From: Marinobacter salexigens
Lineage (GTDB): Bacteria > Pseudomonadota > Gammaproteobacteria > Pseudomonadales > Oleiphilaceae
Reading direction: 5' to 3'
DNA: 64,000 bases
Assembly (NCBI RefSeq): GCF_002806945.1
Contig: NZ_NIHC01000001.1
Coordinates: forward strand, 434,001-498,000
The notes beneath the pieces are model-generated. The model ran no database searches and had not been told where the DNA came from. It was given only the letters and a program-made list of their open reading frames with translations. Shown piece after piece: positions 27,698-36,135 of this stretch; position 1 is the stretch's first letter, and each line of letters begins with the position of its first letter. The position numbers and the translations under genes are program-made.

Positions 27698-30148
27698 TCA
27701 GTGCACCGCAGAGCCTGCCTTGGGTTTGCTGCCAAAGCACACTTGGAACACATCGTTGTAGTGCCGGGCAAAGTTAACGGTGAGACCTTCCTTGAGGTAA
27801 TCCGGTAGTTCATCATAATCTCCGCGGTTTGCTTCCGGAAGAATCAGGTTGCTGATTTTCTGTCGGCGGGCCGCAATGACTTTCTCGCGAATACCTCCCA
27901 CGGGTAACACTTGGCCGGTGAGTGTCAGTTCTCCGGTCATAGCGGTGTTTTGCTGGGGCGCTTCCCGGCGGGCGATAGACAGCAGTGCTGTTGCCATAGT
28001 AACACCGGCGCTTGGGCCATCTTTAGGCGTGGCGCCTTCCGGCACATGCAGGTGCACGAAAGACTTATCGAAAAAGCCAGGGTCGCCTTTGAAACGTTTC
28101 AGGTTTGAAGAAACATAGCTGTAGGCAATTTCTGCTGATTCTTTCATCACATCGCCAAGCTGTCCGGTTAGCTTGAAGCCCCGCTGGCTGGAATGCACCC
28201 GTGTGGCTTCAATGCTGAGCGTAGCCCCACCCATAGCAGTCCAGGCCAAGCCGGTGACCACCCCGATGCCCCGGAGGGATTTCTCTTTCCGGAACGCTGG
28301 CTGCCCGAGGTAATCCTGCAAATCTGCCACTCCTACTCTTACTGGATCGTCCGGGTTTTCCAGCAACTTCACAATGCCTTTGCGCATCACCTTGTGAAGC
28401 ATTTTTTCCAGATTCCGTACTCCCGCTTCCCGCGCATAACCTTCGATGATCTGGCGGATTGCAGGATCGGTCACGTTGAACTGCTTTTTGAGCAGTCCGG
28501 CCCGCTTTAACAGGCGCGGCATCAGGTGGTGCTTGGCTATCGCGAGCTTTTCTTCGGTGATGTACCCGGACAGCCGTATAACATCCATCCGGTCCAGCAA
28601 CGGACGGGGAATGGAGTCGAGCTGGTTGGCGGTGCAAATGAACAGGACCTTGGACAAGTCCATTCGCACATCGAGGTAGTGATCCAGGAACTCCTTGTTT
28701 TGTTCCGGGTCGAGGGTTTCCAGTAGTGCAGAGGCAGGGTCACCCTGAAAGGAGGCTCCGATCTTGTCGATCTCGTCCAACATGATCACAGGGTTAGCTA
28801 CTTTGGTGTCTTTCAATGCCTGTACGAACTTGCCCGGCATGGCGCCAATGTAGGTGCGTCTGTGGCCTTTGATTTCCGCTTCGTCGCGCATGCCGCCAAC
28901 GCTGAACCGGTAAAACTCTCGACCTAGCGCGTCTGCCACCGAGTGGCCAATGGAGGTTTTACCTACACCTGGTGGCCCAACGAGCAGAAGGATTGAACCA
29001 CTGACCTCACCCTTGAAGGTGCCTTCGGCCAGGAATTCGATGATCCGGTCTTTTACGTCATCCAGGCCATCGTGATCCCTGTCGAGAATGCGGCGCCCCT
29101 CTGCCAGATCAAACTGATCTTCGGAGTATTGGCCCCAGGGCACCTGGGTCAGCCAGTCAAGGTAGTTTCGGGTAACGCCATACTCCGGCGAACCCTGCTC
29201 CAGAATCTGCAGCTTTTGCAGTTCTTCGTCGAAACGCTCCTGAACAGCCTCCGGTGGATCAAGCTCCGCCATGCGGGCTTCGAAACGTTCAGCATCCGCC
29301 GTTTTGTCGTCTTTCGACATACCCAGCTCGCGCTGGATAACCTTGAGCTGTTCTTTCAGGAAGAAATCGCGCTGGTGTTTTTGCACCTTTTCGTTCACTT
29401 CTTCGCTGATTTCTGACTGCAGTCGCGCCACTTCCAGTTCTTTACGCATCAACAGCAGTACTTTCTCCATGCGCCGGAGTAAAGGCACTGTATCGAGAAC
29501 CTCCTGGAGTTCCGAGCCAGGTGCGCTGGTCATGGAGGCGCCAAAATCGGTCAGCGGGGAGCTGTCTTCCGGCCCAAAGCGGGAGAGGTACTGTTTTACT
29601 TCCTCACCATAGAGCGGGTTGGTGCGCAGTAGCTCTTTAATGGCACTGATGATGGCAAGCGTGTACGCCTTGGTTTCATCTGCATCTTCCTCAGGCTCCT
29701 GAGGGTATTCCACTTCTACCAGATACGGTGGTTTACGGCGCAGCCACTGCACAATGCGGAAGCGCTGCAGGCCCTGGGCAATAAACTGAACGTTGCCATC
29801 CTTATTCTGCGCGTGATGAACCCGCACAGCGCAGCCAACCGTGGCCAGTTCGTCACTCTCGGGTATGCTTTGGCCGGGCTGGTGATCATCGACAAAGCAG
29901 ATGCCGAGCATTTTGTGGTCGGTTTCGGCTACGCGTTTGAGCGTCTCCTGCCATGGGTTCTGATTGACCACGACAGGCTGCACCTGTGCGGGGAAGAACG
30001 GCCGGTTTGATACCGGCAGCACGTACATTCTCTTGGGCAAGGATTGCTCCGGAAGAGCCAGTTCTGTGCCGTGTTCATTTTTGCCAATGTATTCGGTGAT
30101 GTCTTCCTCGAATTCTTCCAGCGAGTCTTTGTCGTTGTCGTGATTCAT
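27698..30148 (-). CDS. lon: Lon-family ATP-dependent protease (probable AsrA-type paralogue)
   Basis: 816-residue cytoplasmic AAA+ serine protease. Domains: LAN/substrate-binding N-terminal region after an acidic extension of about 35 residues, coiled coil (about 215-300), Walker A GPPGVGKTS, Walker B VIMLDEIDKIG, and the protease domain with Ser713 in PKDGPSAG and Lys756 in REKVIAAR. Housekeeping lon usually follows clpP-clpX; here it does not, and the acidic N-terminus recalls the second Lon of pseudomonads (AsrA, linked to the heat-shock response). That assignment is inference. A sigma70 promoter lies upstream, divergent from a chaperedoxin with a sigma32 promoter. Confidence 0.93.
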   Translation of the reverse strand: MNHDNDKDSLEEFEEDITEYIGKNEHGTELALPEQSLPKRMYVLPVSNRPFFPAQVQPVVVNQNPWQETLKRVAETDHKMLGICFVDDHQPGQSIPESDELATVGCAVRVHHAQNKDGNVQFIAQGLQRFRIVQWLRRKPPYLVEVEYPQEPEEDADETKAYTLAIISAIKELLRTNPLYGEEVKQYLSRFGPEDSSPLTDFGASMTSAPGSELQEVLDTVPLLRRMEKVLLLMRKELEVARLQSEISEEVNEKVQKHQRDFFLKEQLKVIQRELGMSKDDKTADAERFEARMAELDPPEAVQERFDEELQKLQILEQGSPEYGVTRNYLDWLTQVPWGQYSEDQFDLAEGRRILDRDHDGLDDVKDRIIEFLAEGTFKGEVSGSILLLVGPPGVGKTSIGHSVADALGREFYRFSVGGMRDEAEIKGHRRTYIGAMPGKFVQALKDTKVANPVIMLDEIDKIGASFQGDPASALLETLDPEQNKEFLDHYLDVRMDLSKVLFICTANQLDSIPRPLLDRMDVIRLSGYITEEKLAIAKHHLMPRLLKRAGLLKKQFNVTDPAIRQIIEGYAREAGVRNLEKMLHKVMRKGIVKLLENPDDPVRVGVADLQDYLGQPAFRKEKSLRGIGVVTGLAWTAMGGATLSIEATRVHSSQRGFKLTGQLGDVMKESAEIAYSYVSSNLKRFKGDPGFFDKSFVHLHVPEGATPKDGPSAGVTMATALLSIARREAPQQNTAMTGELTLTGQVLPVGGIREKVIAARRQKISNLILPEANRGDYDELPDYLKEGLTVNFARHYNDVFQVCFGSKPKAGSAVH

Positions 30149-30201
30149 GCTGCTAATGCTTCCTCATATAAGGAGTGTCTAGTCAGTAACTAGAGCCTAA
30201 A

Positions 30202-30230
30202 GTTATATTTTCAAGCTCAGGGGTGTTCAA
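30202..30230 (-). promoter_or_regulatory. Sigma70 promoter of lon
   Basis: On the - strand TTGAAC (30230-30225), 17 bases, TATAAC (30207-30202). No sigma32-type -10 (CCCCAT) is placed correctly on this strand. Confidence 0.6.
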
Positions 30231-30246
30231 GCCTTGGTCTGGTGCT

Positions 30247-30274
30247 CTTGAATTTCGGGCCTATAGCCCCATCT
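30247..30274 (+). promoter_or_regulatory. Sigma32 (heat-shock) promoter of the chaperedoxin gene
   Basis: CTTGAAT (30247-30253), 13-base spacer, CCCCATCT (30267-30274), near the RpoH consensus CTTGAAA-N13-15-CCCCATNT. A start near 30281 leaves about 32 bases before the ATG at 30313 and rules out the longer open frame from 30223. Confidence 0.85.
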
Positions 30275-30312
30275 ACGCTTTAACCCATATACGAACATTT
30301 CAGGTGCCCCAC

Positions 30313-31176
30313 ATGAGCAGCTCTCCCCATATTTTTGAAGCCACCATGGAAAACTTTCAGCAGGAGGTTATGGATGCCTCTTCGACCACACCTGTGCTCG
30401 TGGATGTTTGGGCCGAGTGGTGTGCGCCCTGTAAGCAGCTTATGCCATTGCTGGAAAAACTGGCGAACGAGTTCCAAGGCGCTTTCCGCCTTGCGAAAGT
30501 AAATGCGGACGAGCAGGAACAGCTCACTTCCAGTTTGGGTGTGCGTAGCCTGCCAACGGTTATCCTTGTTAAGGATGGACAGGCCGTTGATGGATTTAAT
30601 GGGGCTTTACCTGAGAGTGAAATTCGCAAGGTGCTCGAGAAACACGTCGAACTGCCCGAGGAAGATCCATACGAGAAAGCCCATCGCATATGGGAAGAAG
30701 GCAATATCGACGGTGCAATGGAAATTCTCTCGGAATTGAACCAGAAAGACCCGGAGAATCTGAAAGTGCTGATCGACCTCGCTCAACTGAAGGCTGAAAC
30801 CGGTGATCTTGAAACCGCTGAGCAGGTGCTGGAAAGCCTGCCGCCGGAGGAAAAACTGCAGCACCAGGCTAAACAGTTAGCCGCCAGAATAAAATTCCTG
30901 AAACAGTCCGCTGAGCTGCCGCCCGTGAAAGATCTGGAAATGGCGCTGGAGCAAGACCCGAAAGACCCGAACGCCTTGCACCTGTTGGCGCTGCATAACG
31001 TGCTCCAGGAGAAAAATGCGGAGGCGATGGAACTGTTGATCCGGCTTATGCAGGTGGACAGCAAATACAAGGACGAAGTGGCCAAAACCACCCTGGTTGA
31101 GTTGTTTGAGAAGCTGGGGAATAACAATCCGGATGTGCGGACTTATCGGCGCAAGCTTTATACTTTGATGCACTGA
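30313..31176 (+). CDS. cnoX: Chaperedoxin CnoX/YbbN (thioredoxin plus TPR)
   Basis: 287-residue cytoplasmic protein: a thioredoxin domain (residues about 1-110) with the active site WCAPCK and cis-Pro SLPTVIL, then four TPR-like helical repeats to the C-terminus. E. coli CnoX has lost the CXXC cysteines, while this copy keeps both, like Caulobacter CnoX; it may therefore act as both holdase and redox protein. The start at ATG 30313 (MSSSPHIFEA) is preferred over 30223 because a sigma32 promoter lies between them. It is divergent from lon, joining a redox chaperone to a protease. Confidence 0.9.
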   Translation: MSSSPHIFEATMENFQQEVMDASSTTPVLVDVWAEWCAPCKQLMPLLEKLANEFQGAFRLAKVNADEQEQLTSSLGVRSLPTVILVKDGQAVDGFNGALPESEIRKVLEKHVELPEEDPYEKAHRIWEEGNIDGAMEILSELNQKDPENLKVLIDLAQLKAETGDLETAEQVLESLPPEEKLQHQAKQLAARIKFLKQSAELPPVKDLEMALEQDPKDPNALHLLALHNVLQEKNAEAMELLIRLMQVDSKYKDEVAKTTLVELFEKLGNNNPDVRTYRRKLYTLMH

Positions 31177-31184
31177 TTGTTGGG

Positions 31185-31227
31185 GGTTTTTCACCGGGTG
31201 CGTTTGAAAGCACCCGGTGACAAAACC
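31185..31227. other. Long stem-loop after cnoX
   Basis: CACCGGGTGC (31192-31201) pairs perfectly with GCACCCGGTG (31210-31219), and GGTTTT/AAAACC extend it. There is no T tract on the 3' side of either strand, so termination is uncertain; it may protect the mRNA end. Confidence 0.6.
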
Positions 31228-31351
31228 TGTATCAGATATATACGGAAACACAACTTCACCTTATTTGACTTTCAGGCTCGCATCGCTGAGCTACTATCTT
31301 CCGTGAACCATTAATGGCATTTAATAAAAAGCCTTTATCACGGAGAAGATA

Positions 31352-34300
31352 ATGACACTTACGTTTAAAAAAGCCGCTTTATCCCTCGCTGTTGCTTCAA
31401 CTTTAGCCATTTCTGGCTGTGGTGGGTCTTCAAGCTCAGACACCCCAAGTAACCCTCCACAGCCTCCCGCTGCAAGCGCAACGACCGTTAGTGGTGCAGC
31501 CATTAAGGGCATTGTCAGAAGCGCAGAAGTAACCGCGCATGACCTTGACCAGAACGATGCAATCGTGGGCACTGCCACTACAGATAAAAATGGCGAATAT
31601 GAAATTAGCCTTAGTGACAGTTATAGCGGTGGCCCTCTCAAAATCATTGTTGCACCTACCAGCGAATCCAGAATGGTATGTGATGCACTCTCCAGCTGTG
31701 GAAATGTCAATAAAGGCGATGAGCTTAAGCTTCCTCAGAACTTTAGGCTTTCTGCGGTCACTGCCAATACCAAAGGGCAGAAAACAGTCAGCGCCCCGGT
31801 AACCGCCTGGACAACGATTGCTGCCAAGCGTGTGGAAAAACTGATTTCTGAAGGTAAGTCCCCAGCAGGTGCCGCAGGTATCGCTAATGCAGAAGTTTCT
31901 TTGGCCGCTGGCTTTGATATCGAACGCACCCAGGCCAAGAGTATTACGTCAGCTGATATCAGCACGGCGTCTGGTGACCAGCGCAAAGCCGCACTCATGA
32001 ACGCCGTTGTTGCAGAAGCTATCTTCAAGCCTGCTTCTGCTGGTGGTGATGTGGATTTTGTTGCAAGTCTGAACCAGCTCGCTAGCGCATTTGAAGATGG
32101 TGTGCTTGGGGCGGAAGACGAAAGCAATGAAGAGAATGCGCTTAAGCAGGCGCTTGCCAGTGCGGCGGATGTGGTGGCTAAAGATCCCCAGATACAGTCG
32201 TCTTTCTCGAAAGAAGTCGAAAGTGTTGCGGAGCGTCAGGTTGCATTGGCCAAAGCTGAGCCATTGGCGGTCAAGGATCAGGTTAGTCAGGACGAAACTG
32301 ATTACACGGGTGATCGTGGCCAAAAGATTGAAAGTTTCAAGAACTTTGTTGCGGATGTTCGTAGTTGGGCACGGGCGATTGAAGGTCAGGATAGCGATGC
32401 CTTGGCGGCTGCGGTAAAGGTCGATCAGGCTACCGTAAAAAATATTTTCAAGTCCACCACAGAAGGGCAGTTTGAGTTTGTTGGTCTTGCTGTGGATTCG
32501 GCTTTCAATCTCTTGATAAATAGCCCGGAAGATGCCAGCAGTTTGATCAAAAATGGCGGTAGCCGCAAGATTGACGTGCTGACAGAAGGCGGTCAGAAAG
32601 TTGGGGAGTTAACCGTTACTTTTTCCGACTATCAGGGCGGTGTTCAGGTTCGCATGCAAGGGGCAGCAGTTGATGCAGGTGGCAAGCTGTTGGAGCCTCT
32701 GGATTTAACGCTCAGCACCGACATTCCAGTGGATTTGGTTGCTAATCCGTATGAAGCGGATTCAGTAGATTTAATTGTTAAAAAGCTGGCAACGCAAAGT
32801 AACATCATCGCATCGGGCACCATTGGTGCATCTTTGATTGAGCTCAAGAACACAAAGCTGAACCTCACCCTTAACCAGTCATGGGTTGCTTCATCCGATC
32901 GCGGCTTGTTTGACGATTCGAATTTGGATGCGGAGTTTAACTCCCGGTTTGTTTCGGCACGCTTTTCCGGTGGTATGGCCGTAAGAAGCGCCGCCGGCGA
33001 TCAGTTTGATGGGAATGTGGATCTGGAACTAGTGCGGCTGGGTGATGCTGGCGCAGGGCGCAATTCCGCTTTGAGTCAAACCCGCGTAAGTTTGAAAAGT
33101 TTTGGTATCGATGGTTTTTTCAAATCATCAGATCTGACTCACCAGTTCGAGGCCAGTGCCAGGCTCAACGTCCGCAATGCAGATCGCTTTGATGTGGTTG
33201 CCTGGGCGGATTACAGCAGGCAGGTGCGCCCGGTAACCGTAAGCGTACCTGCCAGTGAAGTGGCAGGGTTAATTCCAGAAACTGCGATAGAACCAGTGAT
33301 CGGGTACGTAGAGGTTAGCCCGTTTTATGGCTACTCAGGCCAGGTAGGCAGTTGGGGAAATGCGTTTTATGCTACGAAAGGCTCCACTACACGGAACTTG
33401 TACAATTTGAACCAGCAGCAATTGCAGGTAGTAAAAACGGCGCTGGTGGATAAGTTGGCCGATACCTATGCGGGAGGGTTTATCATTGGGTCACAAGGAG
33501 CAGGTGGTGAACTGAGTGAGCAAACTGTTTCTGCCGCTGATCTTTTGACCGGCACTGAACTGAACTATTGGGACACAACGTTTTCTAACTCTGTTAGCGA
33601 GAGCATCCCTAAAGGTGAGGTTTATGCCATCGGGCCTGGGACTCGTGAGTTAGTCGGGCAGGTTTCAGAGTATTGGAGTGGTGCGAGAGTTTTCTCGATG
33701 GATCTTCCACCACAGCTTACTGATGAGCTGATTGCTGCCGTAAATCCGACTCAATTCCTTGTGGATGATGCCCAGCCAGATTCTTACGGAATCAGCTCTT
33801 ATGGCGGTGACGTCTACGGGTATGTAAGTTATACCCTGCCAGTGAGTCGCGGAAGCTTTAACGGCTGTGTTGAAAATCCGAATACTGCGCTGAAGGCCTA
33901 TACGGGCTATGTAGATGGAAGCTTATCGGGATTTTCCACTGTCATTAATTGTGCGGAAGCAACCTTGGAGGGCGTTCATTTGCTCAGTGAGGCTGACAAT
34001 CAGGCAGCATGGAATCAGGCAGAGACCAAAGGCATCCAGCAACTCAAAGATGGACTGCATGAGAGTGTGAAGGGGCAGGTTACTCCCTCTTTGTGGAATG
34101 CATATGTCATGTTTGGTGAGGTTGCCGGCGATGAGCCTGCGCAGCTTGAGCTGAATGCTGAGTTCCCCGATCTGGAAGCGGCAGACTACTTCCTTGAGGG
34201 CTCTATTGCCTTGAGTGCGAGTGTCCAGATGCCGGAATTGCCGGAAGCCTCTGTTGCCTTGACGCTGGATCGCTCCAGCCAGAAGGGTGGTGAGGTTGAG

Positions 34301-34579
34301 GCCAAGGTAAACTGGAATGGCGGCAACTACACCGCAGTTGTTCGTTCACAGAATTTCGAAGACCTGCAGGGAGCGGATGTAGTCACTGCACAGTTCTCTA
34401 ACGCGGAAGGCTACCGCCTTATCTTGGCAGGTTCTTTTGATGAAAACGGAAAGCTGAGTAACCTGACAGGAGATGCCTACGTGAAGGATGCAGACATTGG
34501 TGACGTAGAGTACCGTGAAGGTCGGCCAGTCATTACTTATCCGAATGGTACAGTAACCGAGTTCGAGACTTTGTTCTGA
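31352..34579 (+). CDS. Large secreted lipoprotein of unknown function
   Basis: 1075 residues. Signal peptide with lipobox AISGC (Cys23) followed by GGSSSSD, a Ser/Pro linker (24-45), then a carboxypeptidase-regulatory-like beta domain (VSGAAIKGIVRSAEV, TTDKNGEYEISL, residues about 45-105) of the kind that begins many surface lipoproteins. The remainder is a long mixed region: helical, Ala/Glu-rich (about 145-340), then beta-rich with repeated short strands to the end. No enzymatic motif is visible. GGAGAAG lies 4 bases before the ATG. The stop overlaps the start of a predicted outer-membrane barrel (TGATG), so the two are probably made together as an envelope pair. I do not recognise the family. 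Confidence 0.8.
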   Translation: MTLTFKKAALSLAVASTLAISGCGGSSSSDTPSNPPQPPAASATTVSGAAIKGIVRSAEVTAHDLDQNDAIVGTATTDKNGEYEISLSDSYSGGPLKIIVAPTSESRMVCDALSSCGNVNKGDELKLPQNFRLSAVTANTKGQKTVSAPVTAWTTIAAKRVEKLISEGKSPAGAAGIANAEVSLAAGFDIERTQAKSITSADISTASGDQRKAALMNAVVAEAIFKPASAGGDVDFVASLNQLASAFEDGVLGAEDESNEENALKQALASAADVVAKDPQIQSSFSKEVESVAERQVALAKAEPLAVKDQVSQDETDYTGDRGQKIESFKNFVADVRSWARAIEGQDSDALAAAVKVDQATVKNIFKSTTEGQFEFVGLAVDSAFNLLINSPEDASSLIKNGGSRKIDVLTEGGQKVGELTVTFSDYQGGVQVRMQGAAVDAGGKLLEPLDLTLSTDIPVDLVANPYEADSVDLIVKKLATQSNIIASGTIGASLIELKNTKLNLTLNQSWVASSDRGLFDDSNLDAEFNSRFVSARFSGGMAVRSAAGDQFDGNVDLELVRLGDAGAGRNSALSQTRVSLKSFGIDGFFKSSDLTHQFEASARLNVRNADRFDVVAWADYSRQVRPVTVSVPASEVAGLIPETAIEPVIGYVEVSPFYGYSGQVGSWGNAFYATKGSTTRNLYNLNQQQLQVVKTALVDKLADTYAGGFIIGSQGAGGELSEQTVSAADLLTGTELNYWDTTFSNSVSESIPKGEVYAIGPGTRELVGQVSEYWSGARVFSMDLPPQLTDELIAAVNPTQFLVDDAQPDSYGISSYGGDVYGYVSYTLPVSRGSFNGCVENPNTALKAYTGYVDGSLSGFSTVINCAEATLEGVHLLSEADNQAAWNQAETKGIQQLKDGLHESVKGQVTPSLWNAYVMFGEVAGDEPAQLELNAEFPDLEAADYFLEGSIALSASVQMPELPEASVALTLDRSSQKGGEVEAKVNWNGGNYTAVVRSQNFEDLQGADVVTAQFSNAEGYRLILAGSFDENGKLSNLTGDAYVKDADIGDVEYREGRPVITYPNGTVTEFETLF

Positions 34580-35652
34580 TGACAAAACCGGGCAACCGGG
34601 AAAAAAGGTGGGGCTTTGGCCCCGCCTTTTTTTTCACTGCAGCATATATTTGCTCCTTTTCTGCTGGCGGTTATGAGCTGTTTGGGCGCACTGAGAATCA
34701 GTTTCTCAGCGAGCCTGAGCCGATTCGTACGAGCCTCGAGAATTGGGGATCTGAATTTGGTCGTGGAGAGCGACAGTGGGCTGTCAGTCTCTTTGAACTG
34801 GGCGTTCGCTACCAAGGAGTAGAAATGTCCTTGCAGCAGCGTGGTTTGGTGGATTTGCGTATGAATGCGGATCTTGCCGAATACTGGGGGCGGATTGAGG
34901 CCGGTTTACCTCTTGATGAGGGAGCACAAATACCGGCGCGATTGAGCGTTAATGGCTTCACTGCCCTTGCATTGCGTTTTGGTTATCGTTTTACCTGGGA
35001 TCGTGGGGCTTTGACCGTTGGTGCAGCAGTACTTGACGCAAAACATCTAATGACAGGTGATCTAGCGGGTGATATCCAGGTGACGAGCCCGGAAGATTAC
35101 GTGTTCAGTGCACAGGTTGATTACAGTTACTACAGGGATGTGCTCTTTAATCGCCCTATAACAAACGAGCCGGCAGGTTTGGGCTGGGCCGGTGATCTTA
35201 GTGCCCAGTGGCAGCCTGATGATCGTTGGCTCTTCAGCTTAACGGTTGATGACCTTTTTGCACGAATCCGATGGAAAGACGCGCCCTATACGATTGCCAA
35301 AGGGGATTCTGATATTAAGCCTGGCGACGGCAGCAGTCTTGGAAGTGGCATTGAGGGCTATCGTGATGTTTCCCAGAGAATAGATCCTCGGTATCAGGTA
35401 GCCTCTGAGCTTTCGGAAGGCCCTTGGTCAGCACACCTGAAAGGCCAATATCAGTTCGGCTATGGGTTGGTTGGTTTTGGCGCGGGTTATAGCTACGCCA
35501 GCGGACTAGGATTGAAGGCAGTCTATTGGCCCAAATACGAAACAATCGGGATTGAAGCGGAGTACAACGGCTGGCGGGCAGGGTTAGCGGTGGATCAGTT
35601 GGAATGGCGCAAGGTGCAGTCGCTGAGTTTTAACGTGTCATATGGTTACTGA
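34579..35652 (+). CDS. Predicted outer-membrane beta-barrel protein
   Basis: 357 residues. A basic N-terminus (NREKRWG) and hydrophobic stretch FGPAFFFTAAYICSFSA give a signal peptide with likely cleavage before GGYELFG. The rest is amphipathic beta strands with frequent Tyr/Trp/Phe and turns rich in Asp/Gly, ending in NVSYGY, a typical C-terminal aromatic barrel signature. It resembles unnamed MetA-pathway-like or DUF5723-type barrels only in general character; I do not recognise the family. The ATG is coupled to the lipoprotein stop, and a terminator hairpin (34601-34634) lies within the signal-peptide codons. A start after the hairpin would lose the signal peptide. Confidence 0.7.
   Translation: MTKPGNREKRWGFGPAFFFTAAYICSFSAGGYELFGRTENQFLSEPEPIRTSLENWGSEFGRGERQWAVSLFELGVRYQGVEMSLQQRGLVDLRMNADLAEYWGRIEAGLPLDEGAQIPARLSVNGFTALALRFGYRFTWDRGALTVGAAVLDAKHLMTGDLAGDIQVTSPEDYVFSAQVDYSYYRDVLFNRPITNEPAGLGWAGDLSAQWQPDDRWLFSLTVDDLFARIRWKDAPYTIAKGDSDIKPGDGSSLGSGIEGYRDVSQRIDPRYQVASELSEGPWSAHLKGQYQFGYGLVGFGAGYSYASGLGLKAVYWPKYETIGIEAEYNGWRAGLAVDQLEWRKVQSLSFNVSYGY
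34601..34634 (+). terminator. Rho-independent terminator inside the barrel gene's signal-peptide codons
   Basis: AAAAAAGG-T-GGGGC (34601-34614) pairs with GCCCC-G-CCTTTTTT (34619-34632), loop TTTG, T run of eight (34627-34634). It follows the lipoprotein stop by 22 bases and overlaps codons 8-19 of the next frame. Confidence 0.85.
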
Positions 35653-35870
35653 CGATCCTGTATCGCGCCAGTTGAGAATCTTCTGGGAAATAGCTTTCAG
35701 TTACAGATAATGCGCACCAGAAGCTCAGATGCGCGAAAGAAGCGTTGAGGGTTCAGGCACTTCTCAAGGCATAAATCCTCAAAGCTTACTTTTTAGCGGG
35801 CCTTCTTCAGACTGGAGCAACGGCTTCTGAAAACTTAAACCAAGAAATGCCGGTTTATTGTTGGCCAGCC

Positions 35871-36092
35871 TCAGGCTTCGTCTCCGGCATGCTCATCAGG
35901 CTCAGCTTCTTCACCTGCGTGCTCGTCCTCATCCGACTCCTCTTCGGATTCCACTTCGTCGCCAGCGTGTTCGTCTTCACTAACGTCTTCTACGGCTTGT
36001 CCGCCGTGTTCATCTTGAGCTAGAGCAACGCCACCGAATGACATAGCAGCGAGCAGGAACATCAGAGCTATTAGAGAGTGGAGCGTTTTCAT
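35871..36092 (-). CDS. Small secreted acidic protein with DEHAG repeats
   Basis: 73 residues: a signal peptide (cleavage after ALA, near residue 25) and a mature part of 48 residues made almost wholly of Asp, Glu, His, Ala and Gly. Four DEH(A/G)G units occur (DEHGG, DEHAG, DEHAG, DEHAG) with acidic spacers. There is one His per unit beside carboxylates, a pattern suited to metal binding in the periplasm, but this is inference. GGAGAAAC precedes the ATG. It is monocistronic in appearance, between the barrel gene (convergent) and the fatty-acid-hydroxylase-superfamily gene (same strand, 43 bases downstream). Confidence 0.75.
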   Translation of the reverse strand: MKTLHSLIALMFLLAAMSFGGVALAQDEHGGQAVEDVSEDEHAGDEVESEEESDEDEHAGEEAEPDEHAGDEA

Positions 36093-36135
36093 ACTGTTTC
36101 TCCTGTTGGGGCAGTATTATTTACTTATACTCGCG

